DNA of 64,000 bases, taken from Roseococcus pinisoli (GTDB taxonomy: Bacteria; Pseudomonadota; Alphaproteobacteria; Acetobacterales; Acetobacteraceae). The stretch is from assembly GCF_018413645.1 (NCBI RefSeq), contig NZ_JAHCDA010000002.1, positions 62,001-126,000 of the forward strand, given 5' to 3'. The position numbers and the translations under genes were made by a program. Below are positions 25,690 to 33,808 of this stretch, piece after piece (positions within the stretch are counted from its first letter, which is position 1; each line of letters opens with the position of its first letter). The notes beneath the pieces are model-generated. The model did not search any database, was not told the DNA's origin, and saw only the letters and a list, made by a program, of their open reading frames with translations.

Positions 25690-26483
25690 CAGCGCTTCCG
25701 GACCGGCGCGGCGAGGCCGAGCTGGTCGCGCAGCACCTTGGGGTTCACCTCGTCCACCGTGCCGCGCTCGAGCTGGCCGAGCTGGAAGGGGCCGTAGGCG
25801 ATGCGCAGCAGGCGCGAGACCTCGAGGCCCAGATACGCCATCACGCGGCGCACCTCGCGGTTCTTGCCCTCGTGCAGCGAGAGGGTCAGCCAGGCATTGT
25901 CGCCCTTGCGGCTGTCGAGGCCGGCATCGATGCCGCCGTAGCGCACGCCCTGGATGGTGACGCCGTTCTTCAGCTCCGCGAGGACGGCGGGGTCGACATG
26001 GCCGAAGACGCGCACGCGATAGCGGCGGACCCAGGCATTGCTCGGCAGCTCCAGGCGGCGCGCCAGGGCGCCGTCATTGGTCAGCAGCAGCAGGCCTTCG
26101 CTGTTGAGATCGAGCCGGCCGACGGAGATGAGACGCGGCAGCCCCTCGGGCAGCTTCTCGAAGACGGTGGGGCGGCCTTCGGGGTCGCGATGGGTGGTGA
26201 CGAGGCCGGCCGGCTTGTGGAAGCGGAAGAGGCGCGTGCGCTCCGGCTCGTTCACGGGCTTGCCGTCGACCATCACCACGTCGTCGGGCTGGACAAAGGT
26301 GGCGGGCTGGGTGACGAGCTTGCCCGAGAGCTTCACCCGGCCCTCGGCGATGATCTTCTCCGCGTCGCGGCGGCTGGCGACGCCGGCGCGGGCCAGCCAT
26401 TTGGCGATGCGCTCGCCGCGCTCCGCGCCATCTTCGGCGGCGTCCATCTCGGTCGTCTTCCGGTTGTCGGTGGGGGCGTTCAT
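25689..26483 (-). CDS. RsuA/RluB-family pseudouridine synthase
   Basis: 264 residues. N-terminal S4 RNA-binding domain (ERIAKWLARAGVASRRDAEKII), then the catalytic domain with SVGRLDLNSEGLLLLTNDG, where the Asp in GRLD is the nucleophile, and EGKNREVRRVMAYLG. This is the RluB/RsuA/RluE class; RluB (23S U2605) is the most likely role. Start ATG 26483 overlaps the upstream amidotransferase gene (ATGA). Confidence 0.92.
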   Translation of the reverse strand: MNAPTDNRKTTEMDAAEDGAERGERIAKWLARAGVASRRDAEKIIAEGRVKLSGKLVTQPATFVQPDDVVMVDGKPVNEPERTRLFRFHKPAGLVTTHRDPEGRPTVFEKLPEGLPRLISVGRLDLNSEGLLLLTNDGALARRLELPSNAWVRRYRVRVFGHVDPAVLAELKNGVTIQGVRYGGIDAGLDSRKGDNAWLTLSLHEGKNREVRRVMAYLGLEVSRLLRIAYGPFQLGQLERGTVDEVNPKVLRDQLGLAAPVRKR

Positions 26484-27190
26484 GCGCAGGCTTCCACGAA
26501 GGCGCGGAGGATGAGCGGGTCGGCCGGATCCACCGCGTATTCCGGATGCCATTGGACGCCGAGCGCGAAGCGATGGCCCGTCGCCTCGATGCCCTCGATG
26601 AGGCCGTCCGGCGCCGTGGCATTCACCGCGAGGCCGGGCCCCACCGCCTTGACCGCCTGGTGATGCGCGGAATTCACCGCCATCCGCGTGCGGCCCGTGA
26701 CGCGTGCCAGCAGCGTGCCGGGGGCGATGTTCACCTCATGCCCCGGCTCGGTGCGCGGATTGGGCTGCTCATGCGGGATGTCGCTCGGCAGCTCGTCGGG
26801 GATGTGCTGGATGAGCGTCGCGCCCAGCGCCACCGCCAGCAGCTGCTGGCCGCCGCAGATGCCCAGGATGGGCGCGTCGCGCTCCAGCGCGCGGCGCGTG
26901 ACGGCGAGCTCGAAATCCGTGCGGCCGGGCTTGAGCGTGACCTTGGGATGCGGCTTCTCGTTGCCCCAGAGGGCCGGGTCGACGTCGAAGGCGCCGCCCG
27001 TCACCAGCAGGCCGTCGATCATGTCGAGATACTCGGCGGCGAGCTCGGGCGCGTGGGGAAGGGCGACGGGCAGGCCGCCCGCCGCGACGATCGCGGAGAA
27101 GTAGTTCTGGCGCAGCGCGTACCAGGGCAGCTTCGACCAGCCCCCGGCGGGCTCGGCGTCGAGGGTCAATCCGATGACGGGACGTTTCAT
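26480..27190 (-). CDS. Class I glutamine amidotransferase-like protein, gamma-glutamyl-GABA hydrolase type
   Basis: 236 residues, peptidase C26 family. Nucleophile elbow GICGGQQLLAVALG with Cys, and the catalytic His/Glu in GVQWHPEY. LLVTGGAFDVDP precedes the elbow. Similar to PuuD, which hydrolyses gamma-glutamyl-gamma-aminobutyrate in putrescine breakdown, but no other put/puu gene is near and the substrate is uncertain. It heads the operon with the rluB-type gene and rsmD. Confidence 0.88.
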   Translation of the reverse strand: MKRPVIGLTLDAEPAGGWSKLPWYALRQNYFSAIVAAGGLPVALPHAPELAAEYLDMIDGLLVTGGAFDVDPALWGNEKPHPKVTLKPGRTDFELAVTRRALERDAPILGICGGQQLLAVALGATLIQHIPDELPSDIPHEQPNPRTEPGHEVNIAPGTLLARVTGRTRMAVNSAHHQAVKAVGPGLAVNATAPDGLIEGIEATGHRFALGVQWHPEYAVDPADPLILRAFVEACA

Positions 27191-27269
27191 GCGCCGTGTG
27201 AAGCAGCGTGGCGCTTCCTCGGCAAGATGAAGTTTGCGCGAAGCCGCTCCGCTCGCCAAAAGAGCGCCG

Positions 27270-27710
27270 ATGACCCCCATGGAAATCGCGCTGGAGGAGG
27301 CGCGCGCCGCCGCGCGGCGCGACGAGGTGCCGATTGGCGCGGCCGTGACCGATTCCAACGGGCGGGTGCTGGCGCGCGACGGCAACCGCGTCGAAGCGCT
27401 GCGCGACCCCTCGGCCCATGCAGAGATGCTGGCGCTGCGGGCGGCGGCGCTGGCCGTCGGCGACAAGCACCTGGCCGGGGCCACCCTCTGGGTGACGCTG
27501 GAGCCCTGCGCGATGTGCGCGCAGGCCGCGAGCCTGTTCCGCGTGGCCCGCGTGGTCTTCGGCGCCTATGACCCCAAGGGCGGCGGCACGGAGCACGGGG
27601 CACGGGTGTTCCGCCATCCCCAGTGCAACCACGCGCCGGAGGTGGTGGGCGGCGTGCGCGAGAGCGAGGCCGGCGCCCTGCTGCGGGACTTCTTCGCCGG
27701 GCTGCGCTGA
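27270..27710 (+). CDS. tadA: tRNA-specific adenosine deaminase / nucleoside deaminase
   Basis: 146 residues. Zinc-dependent deaminase: HAEM supplies the His ligand and proton-shuttle Glu, EPCAMC the two Cys ligands. Opens MEIALEEARAAARRDEVPIGA, as in TadA, which makes inosine at the wobble position of tRNA-Arg(ACG). The FGAYDPKGGG segment also fits TadA rather than guanine deaminases. ATG 27270 matches the family N-terminus. Confidence 0.9.
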   Translation: MTPMEIALEEARAAARRDEVPIGAAVTDSNGRVLARDGNRVEALRDPSAHAEMLALRAAALAVGDKHLAGATLWVTLEPCAMCAQAASLFRVARVVFGAYDPKGGGTEHGARVFRHPQCNHAPEVVGGVRESEAGALLRDFFAGLR

Positions 27711-27896
27711 TCCGGCCCGCTCCGCGGCGGCCACCTTGACCCTGTCGGAATCTCCGAAACGCAACCGCCATCGTCATCATTCTGTCGAATGTCGGACATG
27801 CGGCATGCGAAGTGGCGAAACGCGGGGGGAAGCACAAGTTGCACTTACACGAGACGGCCACTTCCGACCGCCCCGTTTCAGACGGGAATCATTCAA

Positions 27897-28178
27897 ATGA
27901 TCCGCACGACCCTCCTGGCTACCGCCGTGGCCTCCATCTTCTCGCTCTCCGCCTTCGCCCAGACGGGCCCGCGGCTCGTGGGCGAGGGCGATAACCCCCA
28001 CGTGGTCTATGACGTGCCCTCGAACAACATCGTGGGCTCGGCCGATGCGACGGTGACCGGCCCCTCCGACCAGGCGGAATACGTGACGCGCCGCGTCTTC
28101 CAGACCCAGCGGCCGACGCCGAACTATCAGTTCGGGGTGAACCAGCCTTGGCAGCTCGAGACCAGCAGCCACGGCTGA
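27897..28178 (+). CDS. Small secreted protein, unknown family
   Basis: 93 residues: a signal peptide of about 22 residues (LLATAVASIFSLSAFAQ), then a polar mature part with GEGDNPHVVYDVPSNNIVG and a C-terminal YQFGVNQPW. No cysteines and no recognised domain. It stands alone with its own terminator. The 186-bp gap upstream, of lower GC content, probably contains its promoter. Confidence 0.75.
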   Translation: MIRTTLLATAVASIFSLSAFAQTGPRLVGEGDNPHVVYDVPSNNIVGSADATVTGPSDQAEYVTRRVFQTQRPTPNYQFGVNQPWQLETSSHG

Positions 28179-28197
28179 ACCAGCCAGTTGACTTTCG

Positions 28198-28228
28198 AAG
28201 GCCGGCGGAGCGATCCGCCGGCCTTTTT
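28198..28228 (+). terminator. Rho-independent terminator
   Basis: A 12-bp perfect stem (28198-28209 with 28214-28225), GCGA loop and T run to 28228. It ends the small secreted-protein gene and lies between convergent genes. Confidence 0.92.
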
Positions 28229-28235
28229 CGTGACC

Positions 28236-29213
28236 TCAGCCGCCCAGCCGCAGCCCCAGGTCGCGCACCGTCTCGATCTCCTGCGCGTGCATGAGCTGCG
28301 CGTCGTCGGCATAGGCCTCGGGATCGAGGTAGCGCACCGGCATGTCGAAGCGCGCCAGCACGGCAAGGTGCTGCGGGTCATTCACCGCCAGCTTGAAGGC
28401 GTCGTGGATGATCATGACGATCTCAGGCGGCGTGCCACGGGGGGCCGCGATGCCGTAGCTGCTCTCGGCGACATAGTCGTAGCCGAGCTCGCGGAAGGTC
28501 GGCACCTCCGGAAAGCGCGGCGCGCGGGATGAGGTCCAGACGGCGAGGGGACGCACGCGGCCCTCCAGCGCCATGTCGGCCCAGGCCGAGGTCTCGGCGG
28601 AGAACTGGATCTGATTGGCGAGCAGCGCCTGCAGATTGGGCGCCGCGCCGCGGAAGGCCACGGGGGTCCAGTCGAGCCCGGCCTGACGCGCCACGCGGCG
28701 GGGCACGATATCCGTCGTATTGGCGCCCGGCGTCCCGTAGAAGACCTCGCCGGGCCGGCCGCGGGCATATTCGATGAGCTCCTGCATGTTCCGCCAGGGC
28801 GCATCGGGGCGCACGACCACGCCGCCCATGTAGCCGACCAGGCGGATGATCCAGGTGAAGTCGGTCAGCGGATCGAAGGGCGGCGTCATGCCGGAGGCGC
28901 GCATGAGCGCGGGCATGCGGAAGGTGCCGAGCGGCATCTGGCTGAGCGTGTAGCCGTCCGGCCGGGCCTCGCGCGCTATCGCCTGCGGGCCGAGCGTGCC
29001 GGAGGCGCCGGGCTTGTTCTCGACCACGACCGCCTGGCCGAGATGGCGCGAGGCAATCTCGCAGATCATGCGCATCTGGATGTCGGTGGCGCCGCCGGGC
29101 GTCCAGGGCACGTAGACGCGCAGCGGGCGGTCGGGAAAGCGGCCCTGGGCCAGTGCGAGCGAGGGCGTGGAAAGGGCCGTCGCCAGAACGGCGCGGCGTG
29201 AGGTTCTTGTCAT
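28236..29213 (-). CDS. Bug-type solute-binding protein (tripartite tricarboxylate transporter family)
   Basis: 325 residues. Tat-like signal (TSRRAVLATALSTPSLALAQ), then FPDRPLRVYVPWTPGGATD, ENKPGASGTLGP and APRGTPPEIV, all standard in Bug/TctC proteins, which bind carboxylates or other small organic acids in the periplasm. The start at 29213 is set by a GGAGGA ribosome site. No TctA/TctB membrane genes are adjacent, common for the expanded orphan Bug families of alpha- and betaproteobacteria. Confidence 0.92.
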   Translation of the reverse strand: MTRTSRRAVLATALSTPSLALAQGRFPDRPLRVYVPWTPGGATDIQMRMICEIASRHLGQAVVVENKPGASGTLGPQAIAREARPDGYTLSQMPLGTFRMPALMRASGMTPPFDPLTDFTWIIRLVGYMGGVVVRPDAPWRNMQELIEYARGRPGEVFYGTPGANTTDIVPRRVARQAGLDWTPVAFRGAAPNLQALLANQIQFSAETSAWADMALEGRVRPLAVWTSSRAPRFPEVPTFRELGYDYVAESSYGIAAPRGTPPEIVMIIHDAFKLAVNDPQHLAVLARFDMPVRYLDPEAYADDAQLMHAQEIETVRDLGLRLGG

Positions 29214-29416
29214 TATATCCTCCCTGAACGCCAAGTCTCGGATGAGGGGACGCGCTTCCGCAACGAGCCGCTTCGCAGCTGCGAGACAGCGCCGCCGGCG
29301 CGGGCGGAAATCTCAATAGCTCTTCATGTATTGATGGCTCCGCCGCCAAAGGCCGGCCTATGCTCCGCGCGACGCCGCCGCGCGCAGACGCGGCGCGTCC
29401 AAGGAGGAGATCAACA

Positions 29417-30409
29417 ATGAATGTCCCCCGTCGCGCCCTGCTGGGCGCGGGCGCCGCCCTTGCCGCCGCCCCTCTCTGGCCTTCCGCGGCCGAGGCCGCC
29501 GCGCCCTTCCGCAACGACCTGCCCCCGGCCTGGTACCGTTTCCGCATCGGCGAATTCGAGGCGACGGTGATCTCGGATGGCCGTCTCCCTCTTGGCGAGC
29601 CCGGGCCGGCCTTCCCGGCCTCGCCGCCCGCGGAGATCACGGCGCTGATGCAGTCCAACTTCCTGCCCGTAAACTCGGCCAACCTCGAGCAGAACGCGCT
29701 GATCGTGAACACGGGGCGCCACCTCGTGCTCTTCGACACCGGCATGGGCGACAGCATGGGGCCGGCCAGCCAGATGTTCGGCCCGACGACCGGCCGCCTG
29801 CTCCGCAACATGCGCGCCGCCGGCATCGAGCCCGCGCAGATCGACATGGTCATCCTGACGCATGCCCATTGCGACCATTGCTGGGCGCTGGTCGATGCCC
29901 AGGGCAACCGCAACTTCCCCAATGCCCAGGTGGCGCTGTCGGAGACCGATCTGCGCTACTGGACCGATCCCGCGAACAAGACCGGGCCGGCCTTCATGAC
30001 CGCCTTCATCGACGGCGCGACGAAGAACCTCAACGCCTATCGCGACCGGCTGGTGATGGTGCGCGACGGCGCCGAGGTGGTGCCGGGCATCCAGGCGATC
30101 TCGGCGCCCGGCCACACGCTGGGGCACACGATGTACGCCGTCACCTCCGGCAACCGCACCGTGGTGAACACGGGCGACCTCGCGCATCACCAGGTGCTGC
30201 TGCTGCGCCGGCCGCTCTGGGAATTCTCCTTCGACACCGATCCCAGGATGTCGGCGCAGACGCGGGCGAGGGCGCTGGAGCGCTTCGCCGGCGAGCGGAC
30301 GCAGCTGCTTTCCTACCACTTCTCCTGGCCGGGCCTCGGCCATGTCGCGAAGGAGCAGGAAGGCTACGCCTGGATCCCGACGGCGATGGACCTCACCGCG
30401 CTGGAGTGA
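29417..30409 (+). CDS. Exported metallo-beta-lactamase-fold hydrolase
   Basis: 330 residues from ATG with AGGAGGAG upstream. A signal peptide (possible Tat, VPRRALLGAGAALAAAP) is followed by an MBL fold: LILTHAHCDHCW gives the HxHxDH zinc motif, with later zinc ligands in APGHTLGHT and NTGDLAHH. Resembles AHL-lactonase/arylsulfatase-like MBL hydrolases; substrate unknown. Divergent from the Bug protein gene across a 203-bp gap holding the promoters. Confidence 0.88.
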   Translation: MNVPRRALLGAGAALAAAPLWPSAAEAAAPFRNDLPPAWYRFRIGEFEATVISDGRLPLGEPGPAFPASPPAEITALMQSNFLPVNSANLEQNALIVNTGRHLVLFDTGMGDSMGPASQMFGPTTGRLLRNMRAAGIEPAQIDMVILTHAHCDHCWALVDAQGNRNFPNAQVALSETDLRYWTDPANKTGPAFMTAFIDGATKNLNAYRDRLVMVRDGAEVVPGIQAISAPGHTLGHTMYAVTSGNRTVVNTGDLAHHQVLLLRRPLWEFSFDTDPRMSAQTRARALERFAGERTQLLSYHFSWPGLGHVAKEQEGYAWIPTAMDLTALE

Positions 30410-30430
30410 GGTTCCTGGCCGCGCCGCCGG

Positions 30431-31312
30431 TCAGCCTGCCGGCGGTAGGCAGAGCAGGTCCTGGTGCTCGATGCGCACGGCGAGGCGCCCGTCATCGGCC
30501 TGGGCGGCGCGGATATCCGCCCAGTCGCGGATCTGCGCCGTGCTGCGCTTCTCATGGCGCAGCGCCGCTTCCGCATGGCCGAGGGCGAGCTCATGCGCCA
30601 TGTCGCGTGCCTGGCGCGGCACGATCCAGGGGCTGGGCGCGCGCCTCACCTCGTAGCCCTGCGCCGCGAAGACACGGGCGATGACGGCCGGCGCGTCGGG
30701 GCCGAGGGCGATGCCGCCGAAGCCCTTGTCGCGCCGCTGGTCGCGCAGGAAGCCGCGGGCGACCAGCGCATCGCCGGCCAGCGGCGGCGAGAAGCGCTCG
30801 CGACCCGAGACGTTGAGCGCCGCGTAGAAGGGCAGCCGGCGCCGGGCCAGCGCCGCCGCCATCCGCACCAGCCAGGCCTCCGAGACGAGGTCGCAGAGCG
30901 CCGAGCAGGTGACCACGTCCACGCGGTCGAGCGGCAGGCCCTCGGGCGCATCCGCCAGATTGGTCAGGATGCCCTCGATGCGCCAGGCGCCTTCCGGCGA
31001 ATGCAGCAGCAGCGCCTTCTTCTGCGGCCAGGTGGCCTTCCAGCCCATCTCCTCGGCCGCATCCATCAGCGTGTCGAAGGCGCGGGACATCAGCTCCGCA
31101 TCGGCATCGGCCAGGATCCAGCTATGCGGCCGCGCGACGAAATGGCCGAGCCAGCGCGTGAGGCTGCCGGTGCCGGCGCCAAGGTCGAGCAGGCGCGGAC
31201 GCGCCTTCTCGTCCAGGTGCTGCATCAGGATCTCGACCAGATCCGTGTCGCGCGCGTCCGCGTCGAAGGGCTCGCGCAGGTCGAGCCAGTCGCCCGAGAA
31301 TTCCTCAGCCAT
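30431..31312 (-). CDS. Class I SAM-dependent methyltransferase (pterin-like cluster)
   Basis: 293 residues. SAM-binding LLDLGAGTGSLTRWL at about 43, with acidic ADADAEL after strand 2 and VDVVTCSALCDLVSE at the motif-II position. The C-terminus is long and not family-diagnostic. Last gene of a five-gene minus-strand cluster; its start overlaps the glycosyltransferase stop by 8 bp, so the two are coupled. The methyl acceptor is unknown; a small-molecule acceptor made by the cluster is inferred from context. Confidence 0.75.
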   Translation of the reverse strand: MAEEFSGDWLDLREPFDADARDTDLVEILMQHLDEKARPRLLDLGAGTGSLTRWLGHFVARPHSWILADADAELMSRAFDTLMDAAEEMGWKATWPQKKALLLHSPEGAWRIEGILTNLADAPEGLPLDRVDVVTCSALCDLVSEAWLVRMAAALARRRLPFYAALNVSGRERFSPPLAGDALVARGFLRDQRRDKGFGGIALGPDAPAVIARVFAAQGYEVRRAPSPWIVPRQARDMAHELALGHAEAALRHEKRSTAQIRDWADIRAAQADDGRLAVRIEHQDLLCLPPAG

Positions 31313-32339
31313 GCCCGGCGGCCTCCAGCTGGGCGACGAAGCGGCTGGCGCGGTCCTCCCAGCGGGGCAGGGCCTGGCCGGCGGTCCAGCTGGCTTCTGC
31401 CATCTGCGCGCGCAGCTGCGCGTCGTAGAGCGGGCGGCGCATGCCGCGCGACAGGCTGTTGGCGTCGCCCGGAATCGCGAGGATGGCGGCGCCCGGCCCA
31501 ACGAGGTCGGCGATGGCGCCGCCCGTGCAGAGCGCGAGCGGCAGGCCACGTGCCTGCGCCTCGGCCGCGGCCATGCCGAAGCCCTCGAAATGCGTGGCGA
31601 GCGCGAAAAGATCGGCCGCCGCATACTCCGCCGCCAACGCCTCCGCATCGACGGCGCCCAGGAAGGTGACCCGCTTGCCGAGGCCCAGCTCCTCCGCCAG
31701 GGCGACCAGGCTCTCGGCATGGACCGGATCGGCCGGAGGGCCGGCGATGCGGAGGGACCAGTCGAGATCGGTGAGGCGGCCGAGCGCGCGCAGCAGCACG
31801 TCATGCCCCTTGCGCGGGATGAGCGAGCCGACCGAGAGGATCCGCGTGCCAGGGCCGCCCGAGCCCGTGGCGCGCGGCGCCGGGTCCGTGCCCGGCTCCA
31901 CGATGCCGATCCGGGTCGGATCGGCGCCGAGCTGGGGAAGGCCCCTCGCGGTATAGCCGGAGGTCACGACCAGCCTGCCGCAGGCAGCGAAGAGCGCGCG
32001 CTCACGGGCGGCCAGCGCCTCCTGGTCGGGGCCGGGCTCGATCGAGGTCGGGTGGTGGATGAGGCCGACGGCGTGGCGATCGGCCAGCTCCTGCTCGAGG
32101 CCGGCGAAGGCGGGCAGGGCGAGCCCGTCGATCAGCGCGACCTCCTCGCCGTCGAGGCCCTGGAAAGCCGCGCGGGCGGCGGCTTCCGTCGCCGCGTCCG
32201 GCATGGGGAAGCGGCCCGCGAGCTCCACGACGCGTACGTCATGGCCCAGGGCGCGAAGCCCTTCGACCAACCGGCGGTCATAGAGATAGCCGCCGGAGAC
32301 GGTCTCGAAGGGGGCCGGAACGAAGAGCGCGATCTTCAT
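31305..32339 (-). CDS. GT4-family glycosyltransferase (pterin-like cluster)
   Basis: 344 residues, GT-B fold. Opens MKIALFVPAPFETVSGG; the C-terminal donor domain has SVGSLIPRKGHDVLLRAL and the E-x7-E loop in HFEGFGMAAAEAQARGLP. It transfers a sugar from an activated nucleotide donor to an unknown acceptor. The start overlaps the pterin-synthase-like gene (ATGA), so the two products are made together. No polysaccharide genes are nearby, which argues for a small-molecule acceptor. Confidence 0.85.
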   Translation of the reverse strand: MKIALFVPAPFETVSGGYLYDRRLVEGLRALGHDVRVVELAGRFPMPDAATEAAARAAFQGLDGEEVALIDGLALPAFAGLEQELADRHAVGLIHHPTSIEPGPDQEALAARERALFAACGRLVVTSGYTARGLPQLGADPTRIGIVEPGTDPAPRATGSGGPGTRILSVGSLIPRKGHDVLLRALGRLTDLDWSLRIAGPPADPVHAESLVALAEELGLGKRVTFLGAVDAEALAAEYAAADLFALATHFEGFGMAAAEAQARGLPLALCTGGAIADLVGPGAAILAIPGDANSLSRGMRRPLYDAQLRAQMAEASWTAGQALPRWEDRASRFVAQLEAAGHG

Positions 32340-32737
32340 TCGACAGGGCCTTCGAAGGCGGCCCAGGCCACGTGGCTCTCGCGCAGCAGCACCTTGAGGC
32401 CGGTCACGCCATGGCCGCCGGGCCCCATCCGCCCGTCGCGGCAGGCTGCGGCCAGCAGGCCGTGGATGTGCAGGCAGAGGAACTCGGTCGTCGTGTTCTT
32501 GCCGGCGAAGGCGGGTTCCTCATCGAGGTTCCGGTAGTCCAGCGCGGCCAGGATCTTCCGCAGCTCGTCCTTCGCGAGGCCGATGTCGATCAGCAGATGC
32601 AGGTCATCCAGCTTCGGCGCGCGGAATTCCGCCTCCACCACGAAGGTCGCGCCGTGCAGCCGCTGGGCCGGGCCGAACTCCGCACCGCGGAAGGAATGCG
32701 CGACCATGATGTGATCGACGACCGTCAGGCTGAACAT
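32336..32737 (-). CDS. 6-pyruvoyl-tetrahydropterin synthase/QueD homologue with altered active site
   Basis: 133 residues, COG0720 fold. Aligned by eye to E. coli QueD: first zinc His kept (VAH, His14), the region EGHKCGRLHGH becomes EFGPAQRLHGA, so the catalytic Cys is Ala24 and the third zinc His is Ala30, while His28 remains. The triad Asp-His is Asp67-Tyr68 (LDYRNL). The late Glu (RESHVAW, Glu120) is kept. So it should not act as a normal QueD or PTPS enzyme. Part of a cluster with reductase, dehydrogenase, GT4 and methyltransferase. Confidence 0.8.
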   Translation of the reverse strand: MFSLTVVDHIMVAHSFRGAEFGPAQRLHGATFVVEAEFRAPKLDDLHLLIDIGLAKDELRKILAALDYRNLDEEPAFAGKNTTTEFLCLHIHGLLAAACRDGRMGPGGHGVTGLKVLLRESHVAWAAFEGPVE

Positions 32738-32812
32738 GAGGGAAGGGTCCTTGCTTTTGGGTGGCCGAATCAGACCTGCACGCCTCCGGCGCTTCGGTCA
32801 TCAGTGCCTGGG

Positions 32813-33808
32813 CTAGTCGTAGAGGATGATGGGGCAGAGCGGCTGCGGCGCGCCAGCCGGCGGGTCCAGCAACCCGGGCATGGAAGATGGCAGCTCCGAG
32901 AATGGCACGGCGGGGCCGACCAGCCCGTCCAGCCGCTGATCGTCCAGCAGCGAGAGGGCAAGGGCCAAGCGGTCGGCATAGGCGCGGCGGCCGCGCATCG
33001 CGGGGGCGACGCTGCCGACCTGGGTGGAGATCAGCTGCAGCCGCTTCTGGTGAAAGGCCGCGCCGAGGGGCAGGGAAGGCTCGGCATCGCCGAACCAGCT
33101 CGCCTCCAGGATACGCGCCTCGAAGCCCGCGCGCTCGAGCGCCAGGCGCAGCCCGGCCTCGCTGGCGCTGGCATGGATAATGAGCTCCTGCTCGCCGGGT
33201 GCCGCGTCGGGCGTGAAGAACTCCGCGCCGAGCGAGCGCGCCAGGGCGGCGCGGGCCGGGTCGCGATCCACGACGGAGACCGTGACGCCGGGGATGCGCG
33301 CGAGCAGATAGGTGCAGAGCAGGCCCACCACGCCGGCACCGACCACCATCGCACGCTCGCCCAGGCGCGGCACCGCGTCCCACATGGCGTTCAGCGCCGT
33401 TTCCATATTGGCGGCGAGCACGGCGCGGCGGTCCGGAATCGCGTCGGGAATGGGCGCGCAAAGCCCGATGGGCGCGAGGAAGCGCGACTGGTGGGGATGC
33501 AGCACGAAGACGCGCCGCCCGATCCAATCGGCCGGCCCTTCCTCCACCACGCCGACCGACTGGTATCCGTATTTCAGCGGGAAGGAGAACTCCCCGGACT
33601 GCAGCGGGCAGCGCATGACCGCGTGCTGGGAGGGCGGCACCCGCCCGTGATGCACCAGCCGCTCCGTGCCGCGCGAGATGCCGGAGGCCAGCGAGCGGAC
33701 CAGCAGCTCGTCCTTACCGGGTAGCGGCAGGCGCTCCTCGCGCAGCTCGCAGCTGCCGGGGGCGATGTGCCAGAGCGCCCTGGCCATGCTGGCGCGGCGG
33801 TCGGTCAT
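32813..33808 (-). CDS. MDR-superfamily dehydrogenase lacking catalytic zinc ligands
   Basis: 331 residues. Medium-chain dehydrogenase/reductase fold: N-terminal GroES-like domain with SGISRGTERLVHHGRV, and a nucleotide-binding loop MVVGAGVVGLLCTYLLAR. The Cys that opens the catalytic zinc site of alcohol dehydrogenases (usual GICGSD) is replaced by Ser-Arg-Gly-Thr-Glu, as in BchC-like MDR proteins. It likely oxidises or reduces a small molecule with NAD(P). Start overlaps the reductase gene (ATGA); 75 bp separate it from the PTPS-like gene. Confidence 0.8.
   Translation of the reverse strand: MTDRRASMARALWHIAPGSCELREERLPLPGKDELLVRSLASGISRGTERLVHHGRVPPSQHAVMRCPLQSGEFSFPLKYGYQSVGVVEEGPADWIGRRVFVLHPHQSRFLAPIGLCAPIPDAIPDRRAVLAANMETALNAMWDAVPRLGERAMVVGAGVVGLLCTYLLARIPGVTVSVVDRDPARAALARSLGAEFFTPDAAPGEQELIIHASASEAGLRLALERAGFEARILEASWFGDAEPSLPLGAAFHQKRLQLISTQVGSVAPAMRGRRAYADRLALALSLLDDQRLDGLVGPAVPFSELPSSMPGLLDPPAGAPQPLCPIILYD

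Noticed and set aside
27789-27896. Longer N-terminus for the small secreted protein from ATG 27789
   Set aside because: It would bury the signal peptide behind 36 polar residues; ATG 27897 places the signal at the N-terminus.
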